Below the pieces are notes generated by a model. That model did no database searches, had not been told where the DNA came from, and was given only the letters and a program-made list of their open reading frames with translations. 64,000 nucleotides of DNA from Pseudofabraea citricarpa (lineage: Eukaryota > Ascomycota > Leotiomycetes > Helotiales > Dermateaceae), in contig JAPWGK010000004.1 in the NCBI GenBank assembly GCA_029641185.1, forward strand, positions 682,001 to 746,000, written 5' to 3'. Below are positions 10,745-22,137 of this stretch, in pieces. Position numbers and translations under genes: made by a program. Position 1 is the stretch's first letter; every line of letters starts with the position of its first letter.

Positions 10745-11207
10745 GATTTCCCAATAGCAATTAGATTCAATCCGGAGATGGAATATAGGTCATATTCCAA
10801 ATAGACCTCTGGATCCAGCTGCCTCTCCTTGATAAATATATATATTGAGGGCCACAAGTCGTGCAGGGCCGAAAGAGACGAGGATGAAGATATTGTCGAT
10901 GTCGATGTTTATGTCATTGTTGCAAGGCAACCGACAAGGCTGAAGAAGACGCACAAGGCTACCAATACACGATGGTCCGTGCGTCTTGGTCCGTGCACAA
11001 TGCACAAACAATTTGGCGTGTGTGTGTCATTGCAGTTGATTGACTCAGACACTGGAAACCACAAAACTTCTGCCATCACCCCACCACAGTAGAGACTTGC
11101 ACCCACTTGTCTGAAAACTCGCCGACACGACGTCAAGAATTCTTTTCAGAGCGCTCTGGGTGCGCAGGTCGCCTTTCAGAAGTACTTTGAGCATACCTTC
11201 CTTCAGA
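10745..11207. promoter_or_regulatory. Bidirectional promoter between MutL and ValRS genes, with ValRS leader
   Basis: A 463-bp divergent interval. It holds both promoters and the ValRS 5' leader, the last 93 bases of which are an open frame continuous with ValRS (see the separate entry). A short AT-alternating run lies near 10831-10845. Confidence 0.6.
11115..11207 (+). other. In-frame, AUG-less N-terminal extension of ValRS resembling a mitochondrial targeting sequence
   Basis: Directly upstream of the ValRS ATG and in its frame, 31 sense codons follow the TGA at 11112. From the tandem ACG codons at 11127-11132 the predicted residues are rich in Arg, Ser, Leu and Phe. There are no acidic residues after the first ACG, as is typical of a mitochondrial presequence (for example RILFRALWVRRSPFRS). 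The second ACG has A at -3. Yeast ALA1 is known to start its mitochondrial form at two successive ACG codons, so the arrangement is a plausible parallel. Use of these codons is inferred. Confidence 0.6.
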
Positions 11208-14200
11208 ATGGCTACCAACGCAGCCTCGTACAACCCTAGTAAGTCGACGGGCACTCCCCAGCACCTCGATGGCGCATTGCTACTCAGAACAATCCTAACG
11301 ATGGCCTAGTTGGGGAAGAAACCGGTTCTGTCTCTGGTAAACCACCGGCAGTATCCAATGACACCAAAATTGCTGTCGCAGATGCTGCAAAGACCGAAGC
11401 CACTGGCTCTCATACTGCAGGACAAGATGCTGGTAGCAATGTCGGAACAGCCGCCGCTGGTGCTGGCGAGAAGAAAGTGAAGAGCGAGAAAGAACGTAGG
11501 TATTCCTCGTGGGAATTTAGACTGCTATAGCCTCGAGCAAAATGAGTGACTCATAATGAATAGTTGAGCGAGAACGCAAGAAAGCTGAAAAGCAAGCAAA
11601 ATTCGATCAGAAAAAGGCCAAGGTTGCCAATGCTGCGCCAGCAACCACCTCTAAGACAAAGGAAAAGAAAGCGAAGGCGGAGAAGAAGGCTGAGGAGGAT
11701 GTTCTTCCGCCATACGTTGAGGATACCCCTCCCGGAGAAAAGAAGAGTAAGCGCGCGGTCTCGTTGACGAAACTTGGGACTCAGTTCACTAACTGAACCC
11801 TAGTCATCAAGTCGTTTGACGATCCTCAATATAAGGCATACAATCCGATCGCGGTTGAGTCTGCATGGTACGAGTGGTGGGAGAAACAGGGTTTCTTTAA
11901 GCCAGAATTTACGGCGGATGGCGAAGTTAAGCCAGAAGGCTCATTTGTTATCGTTGAACCCCCGCCCAACGTGACCGGAAATCTTCACATGGGTCACGCT
12001 CTGCCAAACGCCCTGCAAGATCTATTAATCCGACACGCTCGTATGCATGGCAAGACTGTCTTGTGGCTACCAGGCTGTGACCACGCGGGAATTTCCACCC
12101 AAAGTGTAGTAGAGAACATTCTATGGCGCCGAGAACAGAAGACTCGCCATGATCTGGGAAGAGAAAAGTTCATCGAAACCGTTTGGGACTGGAAGGATGA
12201 ATACCACCAAAAGATCAATGCTGTCCTAAGAAAGATGGGTGGCTCCTTTGACTGGACCCGAGAAGCATTCACTATGAACGAAAATTTCTCAGCAGCCGTT
12301 ACTGAGACTTTCGTACAGCTTCATGAAGAGGGCATTATCTACCGAGCAAACCGTCTTGTCAATTGGGACTGCAGACTCAATACCGCTCTTTCCAACCTCG
12401 AGGTCGATAACAAAGAGCTTACTGGTAGAACACTACTAGACGTCCCAGGCTACGATAAGAAAGTCGAATTTGGTGTCATTGTTCACTTTCAATATGAAAT
12501 CGAGGGCACCGGAGAAAAAATTGAGGTTGCAACCACTCGTGTTGAGACCATGCTAGGAGATACTGGTATTGCTGTCCATCCCGATGATGATCGATACAAG
12601 CACTTGGTAGGAAAGAAGGCTGTCCATCCATTTATTAAGGGCCGTCTCATGCCAATCGTTGCCGATACATACGTCGAAAAAGACTTTGGAACCGGTGCTG
12701 TTAAGATTACTCCTGCTCATGATCCTAACGATTTTGCGCTTGGCCAACGTCACAATCTTGAGTTCATTAACATCTTAACTGATGACGGAAAGATGAACGA
12801 AAATACAGGCCCCTACCAAGGTCAAAAGCGCTTTGATGTCCGATATACAGTCCAGGATGATCTCAAGAAAGCTGGTTTGTACGTCGATAAGAAGGATAAC
12901 CCCATGACTGTTCCATTAGGTGAGAAGTCGAAGGATATCATTGAACCCTTGATGAAGCCTCAATGGTGGATGAGCATGAAAGAAATGGCCAGCGAAGCAA
13001 TTAGAGTTGTTGAATCCGGAGAAATTAAGATCCGCCCTGAATCTGCAGAGAAGAGTTACTTGAGATGGATGAATAACATCAACGACTGGTGTCTTTCTAG
13101 ACAACTATGGTGGGGTCATCAAGCTCCAATGTACTTTGCCATTGTTGAAGGCGAGGAGGGCGATGAGGCCGATGGCAAGTTGTGGTTCTCAGGTCGGACA
13201 GAAGAAGAAGCCCACGTGAAGGCAACAAAAGCTCTACCTGGAAAGGTCTTCAAGCTCAAGAGAGATGAGGATGTCCTCGATACTTGGTTTTCTTCTGGCC
13301 TCTGGCCTTTTGCTACCTTGGGATGGCCAAACAAGACTCATGACTTTGAAAAGTTGTATCCTACATCTGTTCTAGAGACCGGATGGGATATTCTTTTCTT
13401 CTGGGTTGCGCGTATGATCATGTTTGGTCTCAAGATGACCGGCAAGGTTCCTTTCACAGAAGTCTACTGCCATTCCCTTGTTCGGGATTCTGATGGTCGC
13501 AAGATGTCAAAATCCTTGGGTAACGTCATTGATCCGCAAGATGTCATCCAGGGAATTGCCTTGGAAGATCTGCACAAGAAGCTCTTGGTCGGTAACTTGA
13601 ATCCTCTCGAGGTCGAAAGAGCTCAAAAGTTTCAAAAGACGGCCTTCCCTGATGGAATCCCTCAATGCGGCACCGATGCTCTTCGATTTGCCCTTGTATC
13701 ATATACGACGGGTGGTGGTGATATTGCTTTCGACATCAAGGTCCTTTACGGATATCGAAAGTTCTGCAACAAAATTTACCAGGCCACGAAATATGTGCTC
13801 GGTAAATTAGGCGACGACTTCGTTCCTCAAAAGACTAGCCAACTTACCGGCAAAGAGTCCTTGTCGGAGAAATGGATCCTCCACAACCTTACTACTGCCG
13901 CAAAGGATGTCAACCAGGCATTGGAAGACCGTGAATTTATGCGCTCTACTTCTACTATTTATCAATACATTCTCAACCAGCTCTGCGATGTTTACATCGA
14001 GAACTCAAAAGCTATTCTCCAGGATGGCACAGATGAAGAGAAGCGATCTGCCATGGACACCCTTTACACTGCATTGGAAGGTGCTCTAACATTAATCCAC
14101 CCATACATGCCATTCTTGACGGAAGAACTTTGGCAGCGCCTTCCTCGACGCCCCGAAGACAAGACTCCTTCAATCGTACTAGCTAGGTATCCAGTTTTCG

Positions 14201-14767
14201 AATCAGAGAAGCATGATCCTGCATCCGAAGCCGCTTACGAGCTCGTACTGGGTGTTTCAAAGGGTATTCGGTCGTTGATGGGAGAGTACTCTATCAAGGA
14301 TGAAGGAAAAGGTTAGTTCTCATCTTGAAGTCGGCTATCCTCTATTCTAACGTGGCATAGTGTTCATTCAAACATTCGATAAGACCTCCGATCAGACTGT
14401 CAATGCGCAAATCAAATCTATCAAGGCTCTAACTGGAAAGGGTGTCTCATCACTATCAATTCTATCTTCTTCCGATTCTCGTCCAGCTGGTTGTGTCGTA
14501 TTCTCCGTTTCATCGGCCGCAGCCATCTTCTTGCATGTCAAGGGCCGTGTAGATATCGATGGAGAGATTGCCAAAGCCAGCAAGAAGCTCGAGAAGACAA
14601 ACACTGGTGTTGACAAGCAGAGAAAGATTCTCGATGATCCTGCGTACAAGCAAAAGGCCAGCGAAGAGCTACAGGAAGTAGAGAGAAAAAAGCTTGCTGA
14701 TTTGGAGACGGAGAAGCGCGGTTATGAGGAGACGATCAAGCAGTTCGAGACCCTCAAATTAGAGTAG
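11208..14767 (+). CDS. vas1: Valyl-tRNA synthetase
   Basis: Exons 11208-11238, 11310-11495, 11564-11746, 11804-14311 and 14361-14767 give 1104 residues. It charges tRNA-Val with valine. A Lys/Ala-rich eukaryotic appendix (residues 1-130) precedes the class I core. HMGH is at 195-198 ([14 protein letters not shown]), the editing (CP1) domain occupies about 310-520 ([21 protein letters not shown]), and KMSKS is at 700-704. The anticodon-binding domain follows, and the C-terminal 60 residues form the ValRS coiled-coil arm. Four short introns sit near the ends, none in the catalytic core. The ATG at 11208 should give the cytosolic enzyme. Fungi normally encode cytosolic and mitochondrial ValRS from one gene, which makes the upstream extension relevant. 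Confidence 0.96.
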
Positions 14768-15209
14768 AAGTCTGCCTTTAGAGCTGAGATTTCGAATATA
14801 GGTACTTGGTGTACTTATCTGGAGCTTGCCCTGTCCCGTTTCGATGTCTTCTGAGATATCAGACGTCATAGTCTCTGATTCATGTATAATTGAACAAAAT
14901 GTGTTTTTGACCATCACCTCACATCCACACGCTTTTTTGAGGTATTAGTAATGTTAGGATATAATCGTATTACAATGGACTACGATGACTATTCTTGTTC
15001 TGGCCTTCTAACCTCACAATTATGGACGGTGATGCTGAAAACTCGTAGACGACATAATCTAGGACTATTAAATATTGATTTCCCACACTCCACAGTTCAG
15101 AGACACCTCAACTACGCATAGTCCGAACCTCCTCCCATTCATAACCGGCCCTCGAATCCCTTCTCAAAAGACATAGAAAGCACATCGAGTCACCATCCAT
15201 CGGGCATGT
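14768..15209. other. Convergent intergenic region
   Basis: The 3' flank of ValRS and of the small minus-strand gene. It is AT-rich around 14880-15080. No gene, repeat or RNA was recognised. Confidence 0.55.
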
Positions 15210-15731
15210 CTACTTCTTGTACACATTTCCATCGGGAGCCGTGTACTTGGCATCTCCAGTTCCGGAATTATGGTACTTGGAACCATCGCCATTCGAGTAG
15301 TAATACGAGCCATCTGCTTTGCACTCAGTTCATCTCCCCAGCAACAGAAAAGGAGAGCAAAAGAAGAGAACCTACCGTTGTTCGAATAGTGGTATGCGGG
15401 TCCGCTGGGCTGGGTACGCGTATCCCAATGATTTCCCTGTTGGTTCGTTAGAGTGCGGGACCGCAGGAGCTGTGGAGGAAAAGACTCACTTGGCTGTTGG
15501 TTCCGCGACCCGTGGTCTCGTACGGAGTGAAGCTGTTGGATTTACCACCGCCCGAGCCCGAGCTTGAGCCCGAGCCGGTGCCGGAGGTAGAAGATGAGTT
15601 CTGACCTTGTCCAGACCTGGTGGTTCATAGATGGGATGGTTAGCACTTGTTTTTCTCTTCTCTTCTTTCCTTTTATCTTGCGGTTGGAGGGATAGGTAGG
15701 GAGTTGAGTGAGTGAGTGAGTGAACTTACAT
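15210..15731 (-). CDS. Small Ser/Gly/Tyr-rich fungal protein; start codon split by an intron
   Basis: Exons 15731-15730 (just AT), 15616-15490, 15436-15376 and 15313-15210 total 294 nt, encoding 97 residues. The 113-nt first intron begins GTAAGT after AT and ends ACCACCAG before G, so the ATG exists only after splicing. The protein opens MSGQGQNSSS, then has a Gly/Ser linker, FTPYETTGRGTNSQGNHWDTR, and a Tyr-rich tail with two similar units (GSYYYSNGDGSKYHNSG and DAKYTAPDGNVYKK). There is no signal peptide or membrane segment. I recall comparable small Tyr/Asn/Gly proteins across Pezizomycotina, without a known function. All three introns have good donor and acceptor sites and the summed frame is intact, which argues for the model. 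Confidence 0.8.
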
Positions 15732-17180
15732 TGTTGCTTTTTTTTTCTCTTAATGAATCAGATCGTTCCGTTGGTTACTTGCTTGGTGTAAGATCCAGAG
15801 TCTCTTTCGATCGGAAAAAGTGCGCCGTGGTGCGATGGAAGAGGGAAAGGGAGAGAAAAGTGGGAAGGAGACGAGCTTATGTACTTTCGTACCTCCACTG
15901 TACGGTGCCCTTCCCTCCTTCTTCCTTCTCATGTGCTTGCTTGCTTGCTTGCTTGCTCGTCTCTCCTACTTCCCTTCCTACCCCACAAAGCAGGCAGCAG
16001 GGGCCCCTCCTTCCTCCACCGGGAAGCACCTTGCAGAGCACCCGAACTCTAAAGGGACAAACGGTTTGTACCGCACGGCACATGTACAATACATGTACTG
16101 GTAGAACAAACCAGTCTTACTGGATCGTGTTTCCACACGAAAACCACATCTCTGCAAGGATGGATCGATGCCAACCTATGGCCCTATGGCCGATTGCTGG
16201 TGGCAGAGTTTTCTGGATGCTTGCGGATAAGAGCAGAAGCTGGAGGTGTTTGTTACCGGTAGAGATCCGGGGGATACAAATACAAAGACGTTGTTCTGCT
16301 GGACGTCTCATGTGATAACTCCTGGACTAGGTTCGGACAAACGAACAAACGGTCGACACTCTTTTTCAACTCCTAGATGAAGGTCAAGAAGTCGACAAAG
16401 CTTTTGTTCTTCCTTCTCAACTCACTCCTGTACGATACGTACTGCAGAACCCTCCGTACAGTAGAGATCGTAGCGCAGGTGCGGATATTAAAGCCGCCCT
16501 CCTTGCGTAGAGTCGTAGACGGTAGGTACGGTGCGGTACTCCCTCTACTTACTGTATGTAGGTTGGGGAACTGGATTCCGCACCATCGAGGTAGAAAACC
16601 CAACAATTCTTACTTTTTTGTTGATACCCGAACGGACGAATTCCTCGCCCTTGTCACATGAAGACCACTCGACTCTCCTCCAGGACAGAAATCAACAGTT
16701 TCTACAGATGCAGGAAGGCTGACGTCGACTATCTCGTTAGCCGATCTGATTTTACTCTTGTGGATTAATTCCAGTCCTGTTCATACCGCTCGAGCAAGTG
16801 AGCATATGGGAGATGACGAAGAGGAAGGGATGTTGAACCCGTCCCTGCTGCGTTCTGATTCCTTACACGAAGTTAGATAGATATGTACCTACCCAGAAGC
16901 AATACTGGAAGCCATTTCTGGGTCCCAAAAGAACTGACGGCTCGAAGAAGTTTAACGATGATCAAAGATTCCAGTATAGTACTCATTCAAAGCCAAAGTT
17001 GGGCTAAATGTGAATGAAATTCATTATCGAACAGTTTGAGTATGCAAACAGTCAAAACATCCAAGTAAGTGACGCTAGAATCCATCATCCCACCTGGGAG
17101 GAGTGGGTTGAACGCCTCCACAATATACAAATTTCCCACCAGCGCTATGCACACAACCTAAACCGACATATACAATATCC
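15732..17180. other. Long intergenic region with simple repeats
   Basis: About 1.45 kb. The leader and promoter of the small Tyr-rich gene lie at its left end. (GAGT) units lie just inside that gene's first intron (15706-15723), and a run of about five GCTT units is at 15935-15957. Several open frames here are low-complexity and lack family features. No RNA gene was recognised. Confidence 0.5.
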
Positions 17181-20100
17181 TTACATGACCACGCATTTTC
17201 CGCCAGTCCTATCATCCCTGTCCCCTTTTACATTCTCACTTGAACCATTCGTTCGTCGTTTCATAGATGGTGGGGTTGCGGCCTTCGTCTTGTCCTTTCG
17301 CATGCTTGCTCGCCAGCCTCTCTTCTTGGCATCTTTGATATTTTTCGCTGCGCTTCTCTCAGCTCTGCTAGGCGTTCTACCCAGGGCCATCTGCTTGGGA
17401 CTCATGATGAATGGTGATGGCTCGCCCATCGAAGAAACACTGCGGATCGTTTCTAATCGAGCCATAGGAGGCCGCAACTCTGGTGAAGATGGCACGTTCC
17501 GTGGGTTTCCATTGCGAGGGCTCACACGTCGTGATGGAGAAGCCGAAGGAGGATAGGCTCCTCGAGATGGCGACTTTGATGGAGTAAGGTGTGAAGCGCC
17601 ATTTGTGCCATTATGCGCTCCCGCTGCTGCACGTGGAGGAGTTGCAAGACTTGAGCCGTTGTGTGCACCTGCAGCCGCACGAGGTGGGGTTGAAAATCCT
17701 GCGGTATAAGCTCTGTTGGGATCTGAATTCGAACGACGCCGGAGCAGATTCTGGGGATCCGACTGAGGCTGGTTTTTGAGATTGGACCCGGAACGACGAC
17801 GAGATGGATCACTCAGTATCCTTGGAGGTGGACGTCCTGTCCGACTGTTCAGTCGAGCCATTTGATCTGGACTTGGCATGACCATTGATGACAGCTCAGG
17901 CGAGAGAGAGCCATTTGGCATGTGCAAGACAGCGGCTGGCGCAGTCACGCTCCTTCTCTGAATTGGGGTTGGCTCCTCATTCTCATCCACAGCAGATACT
18001 GGGACTGGAACAGTCTCACTTCGATGCGGCGGAGGTGGCGACGGTTGTATCTTGGGCATTCCGTCTTCGTTCAAAAGACCTTCTGTGGTTGGTGGCAGAG
18101 ATAATAGGCGGTGGTCATCGTTTGGAGGAGCAGGAAGTGCTTTATCCATTCGCTCCCTTGTGAGTGTGGAGATAGTAGGCTCGGGTGTACCCGAATTTAA
18201 GGTTAGATCTAGATCTGGTTCCCTTTCCCAACTAAGTAAGCTTGTCTCTAACGGCTCTTCGACGGACTGTGGAAGTGGTGAATTAGCCTGAGGTAAAGTC
18301 GGACCAGAAGCTGGTGATGTTGTGGAGTGAGGTGCTCCTGCTACAGGTCTTCTGGGGATCTGATGGTCTGCAGAAATCTGCCGAGATGCTGGTTGAGGTG
18401 TTCCAGGCGGTGTTACATCATAGAGCTCATCGAAGGTCGCTAGGGCGGGACTCGTAACTGGCCTTGGAAAATCTTCGTCAATTGAGGTGTTTGTACTCGT
18501 CCTGGTTGTAGATTCGCTCAAGGTCCTCTGGAGTGTTACACGTGACTGTACAACAGGGTTGAATGTTGTACGAGAACGATGCAGAGTTCTGAGGCCAGTC
18601 AAGTCAGACGGGTCGAATATGGGGGTGCGTGGTATGTTAGAAGGTGGCTGATTGCTTGCTGCTTCGGCAAGTATTGATCTTTGTATGTGTTCCGGCAACG
18701 TCGGGATTGGATCCTTGCTATACGGTGGAGGCGGTGGGACCCAATTATCGGCATCACTTTCATGAGGGTGCTCCTCTCGGCCATCTGCACGTCGAAACTC
18801 TATATGCTCCTGAGCTACTGCACGAGGATGTAGTCGTCGATTAATTGCGACTGCTGTCGCAGCACGACGTAATGTTGTACCAGACCGTGGGCTTGTCTGG
18901 GAATATGGCGCATCGAAAACGTCTTCATCTTCTTCATCGGAAATATCATCATCACCACGATCAGCTCTGTTAGATGGCTGAGCAGGTCCCGTAGATGAAG
19001 TTGAAGCCAGAGTAGTAAAGGAGTCATTGGTACCTTCCCTCGAGGGAACAGGAGGGACAGATGGCGGTTGTTGATTTACTACAGGACCTGTCCTCGACAC
19101 ATCACCACGCTGACCGCGTCGCTGAGCCACGGTTCTTCTTCTCACGATGGCAACCGCGGTTTCCAAGTCCTTGTGCTCTTCTTCCAGAATTTCAGGCTCG
19201 ACTTGACCAACTTCAATGGTTACGAGATTTTTCTGCCCATCGGAAGGAGTGTAATCAAAATCAAGTATCGTTATTCGACCGCCGTCAGTTGGCATCATGC
19301 CATCGTCGTCGTCGCTTATTGGTGACTTTTCTCCAACGCCTGGTGCAACTGCAACGAGTCTCTCACAGTGAGAGCTGGAGCTGGTACTGACCCAAGCCAT
19401 ATCACTTACTCCATCAAGAGTTGTAACTTTGCGACCTTCAATGAATGTATTCCTGAGCCTGTCACCAAGAAGCTGCCACTGGGGAGGCCGGCCAGTGATA
19501 CTGGATTGTCGATTGATGGACCGTAGGGAAGGAGCGCTGTTACGGCGAGCCGTTGGGCTAAGTGGTGTTCCAGCCTCACTTTCAGTATTGCTGTTCGTCC
19601 CATTACTTATGGTCGGCGGCGCGTCGAGGTCTTCAGGTACTCCATAAAGCCATACCGAACCATGAAACCCTGCGGCGACAAGTTCGCCTGAATCACTCGC
19701 AGCAGGAAGTGTGCTTGGCAGTAGGTGCGTAATTGAACCAAACTCAGCGGTAGGTCCTGTGAAATAAGTGGTTCCATTTCGAAGATCGTCTATGCGAACT
19801 GCTCGGAATGTTTCAAACACCCTGTCGTACGTGAAGGTCCAACTTGCTTCGTCATCCTGTAGATTCGGGAGGAGTACGGCATGACTACAATCTCGACTGC
19901 CATTTGGAAACAAAATCGATGTCGTCCAAAGTGCACTGACGCTCTCTTCCGGCAGGGAACTTCCCGGGGTATAATAAGGCGCAGTGAGAACCACTGTGCT
20001 TGGATTTCGAGACTGCAGAGTCGTCCCAAGTAACTGCGTCCCGTCTCGGGAAAAGCATAGTGAGTCCACGGCATAACACTTTACTGATCTTCGACCTGTT

Positions 20101-20928
20101 GTAGCTCCTGGATCCAAGGAGGACACTTCTACTCCGGAATCATATGCAGCAGCTAGTACGGAACCTGTCGGGGATAAAGTGATTGTCCTTGGTGAATGAT
20201 CCAATTCTATAGCACGGATATGTTTGGGATGTTTCCCCGTTAAATCATAAATATCCACTTGCAGATCCGTAGAAAGAACTGCCAGCAACGACCCGTCGTC
20301 GGTAATTGTTGTCGATGCTGGCTTTCGTAATATTTTGAGCTCCCTATTGACTGTGATTTCCGGCCCAGTTACATCAATAACATGTATGCGAGAAGAGCTA
20401 TAAGCCAATATATAGTGCCCCTTAGATGAGATACTGAAATGGAATGCTTCTCCACCAGGCGCCGACGAAGAGCTTATGGACGTCGAAATTAGATTGATTA
20501 CCGTCTCCCGCGGCCGCAGATAGGCCTCAAAGATGTTACGTTTTATCTGCTGCGCAAATTGCCGGCGTAAAGATGGGAGGCTGTCTTCGTCCGCAGGTGG
20601 CGGTATTGATCGATGTGCGGCAGTGTAGGAGGGGCATCGGGCGAGATGATGAGCGTACAGATACGCCTGCTGCGAAACCGTCCGCCATTTTCTGTTCAGC
20701 ACAATCAGGGACGCAAAGGAGTTCGCGGTCGTAAGTTGGAGGATCCTGGAGGATCAATCGTCAGCACATGTTTATCAGCTATGCGGGGTTGGTTCTCAGG
20801 ACTTACTGCTCAATGATCTCGTCGGGCAATTTGCTAAAAGCTGAAGTTTTCATGATTCCTGTGCCCTTTTTATTCCCCCCGAGGCCACGAGCAGATTTTG
20901 TAGAGCTCGAAGAACTTTCAAGGGCCAT
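17181..20928 (-). CDS. F-box / beta-propeller protein with C-terminal CaaX box
   Basis: Two exons, 20928-20807 and 20745-17181, give 1228 residues. An F-box-like motif (about 31-75; FSKLPDEIIEQILQL then LNRKWRTVSQQAYLYA) follows a basic N-terminus and should bind Skp1. Residues about 90-480 look like a WD40-type propeller (repeated beta-strand segments such as HYILAYSSSRIHVIDVTG, GSLLAVLSTDLQVDIYDL and GSVLAAAYDSGVEVSS). The remaining 700 residues are disordered and Pro/Ser/Arg-rich, with one short duplicated TPPRAAAGAHNG unit. The last four residues are CVVM, a CaaX box whose final Met predicts farnesylation, so the protein may act at a membrane. The target of ubiquitylation cannot be told. 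Confidence 0.8.
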
Positions 20929-22137
20929 GTTGTTGGGTTGGCCGGGCGGCTAGATGGCGGTTCCTTGATGCGCAGCAGTGCAGTATGGATGTCTGACTAA
21001 GTCCAAAAACGTCGCTGGGCGGCTGGTTGTGTTGGGACGCTTCACATCGGACTGCAGTGTTCAGCAACATTGAGATGGTTTCCAGAGATGTAATTGCACA
21101 GCAGAACTTGTTCTCCAATATTTTGTTACACGCGTCTGCCCATCCAAGAAGGTTGATCCGCTGGCGGCACGCAAGTCCCCGCCGCTACAAGGATCTGTGT
21201 AGATCATGTTTGCTTGCTCCTGCAGCTCCGACGATGATTGCATGCTCTGTGTAACAACACCACGTCCTCGCCTTCTGTATATTTTCTCCAGAGAGTAGAG
21301 ACCCTCCACCTGTCTCGAAATGTTTTACCGCCAGCCAAATCATATGAGCACGATGGGGAAGACGAGTTCGAACTGCCACGGCACCCCACAATTCTCATGG
21401 ACATGGGATCCGCCTGACGCAGTATTGTCCGGTTTCAAGTGAGGCTCCCTTGGCCGTTTCAACTCGGCGAAATCACCTGTTTGTTCTCTAAACTCTGGAG
21501 ACTGGACAATAGCGACATATTTTATTCCAGGGTGGTATTAATGACTCAGCAACTCGGCGTGGTGCCGACTCGACTCTCTGTATTGGAAGATCGTAGCTAA
21601 TCAGATGCATATAAGCACGGTAAGTTACTATTTAAAGAAGTAAAGCATGACAGCTTTGGCCGTAAGCAAATAAGAATATAGTAAATCTGGACATACATGG
21701 TGTAGAAAGCAAAAAGAGACTCTCTATCCAACGAAGCACAGCCAGTACACATTCTCCAAAGCTTTCTTCGAAATCTCACTACATCTTGATCTTGCTCAGC
21801 AGGTATGCAGTTGAAGAAAGGAATCGGCTATGCCGACTCCCCCATGTCACTTCTTCCAGTTCCCAAGCTCCAACACTGCATTACCAATGACCATCGCCAT
21901 GTTGCCATATGAGTCCTGTTGCATACAATGGGTGGCAAGAACACGGGACAGAGCTCCGAGTCCAGATCAAGACCATTCTTTTTTACTGCAGGGGGACAGC
22001 TCCTCTTGAAGGATCCGTGGCTATATAAAGTCACCAGACTTATATATTGTCGCCCCTTCATGACGGCCAGAATCATACCCATCATGTTCAGCAAAATATT
22101 CATCCCGTCGTGAACAGAGATGCGTTTGGCAAAATCC
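20929..22137. other. Intergenic: promoter of the F-box gene and 3' flank of the Zn2Cys6 gene
   Basis: About 1.2 kb. No gene or repeat is supported. Small open frames at 21061-21400 and 21828-22154 lack family features; the latter overlaps the 3' end of the transcription-factor gene in another frame. Confidence 0.5.

Noticed and set aside
15716..16315. 199-residue plus-strand frame
   Set aside because: It arises from CT-rich and GCTT-repeat sequence and overlaps the small Tyr-rich gene's start on the other strand. No family features.
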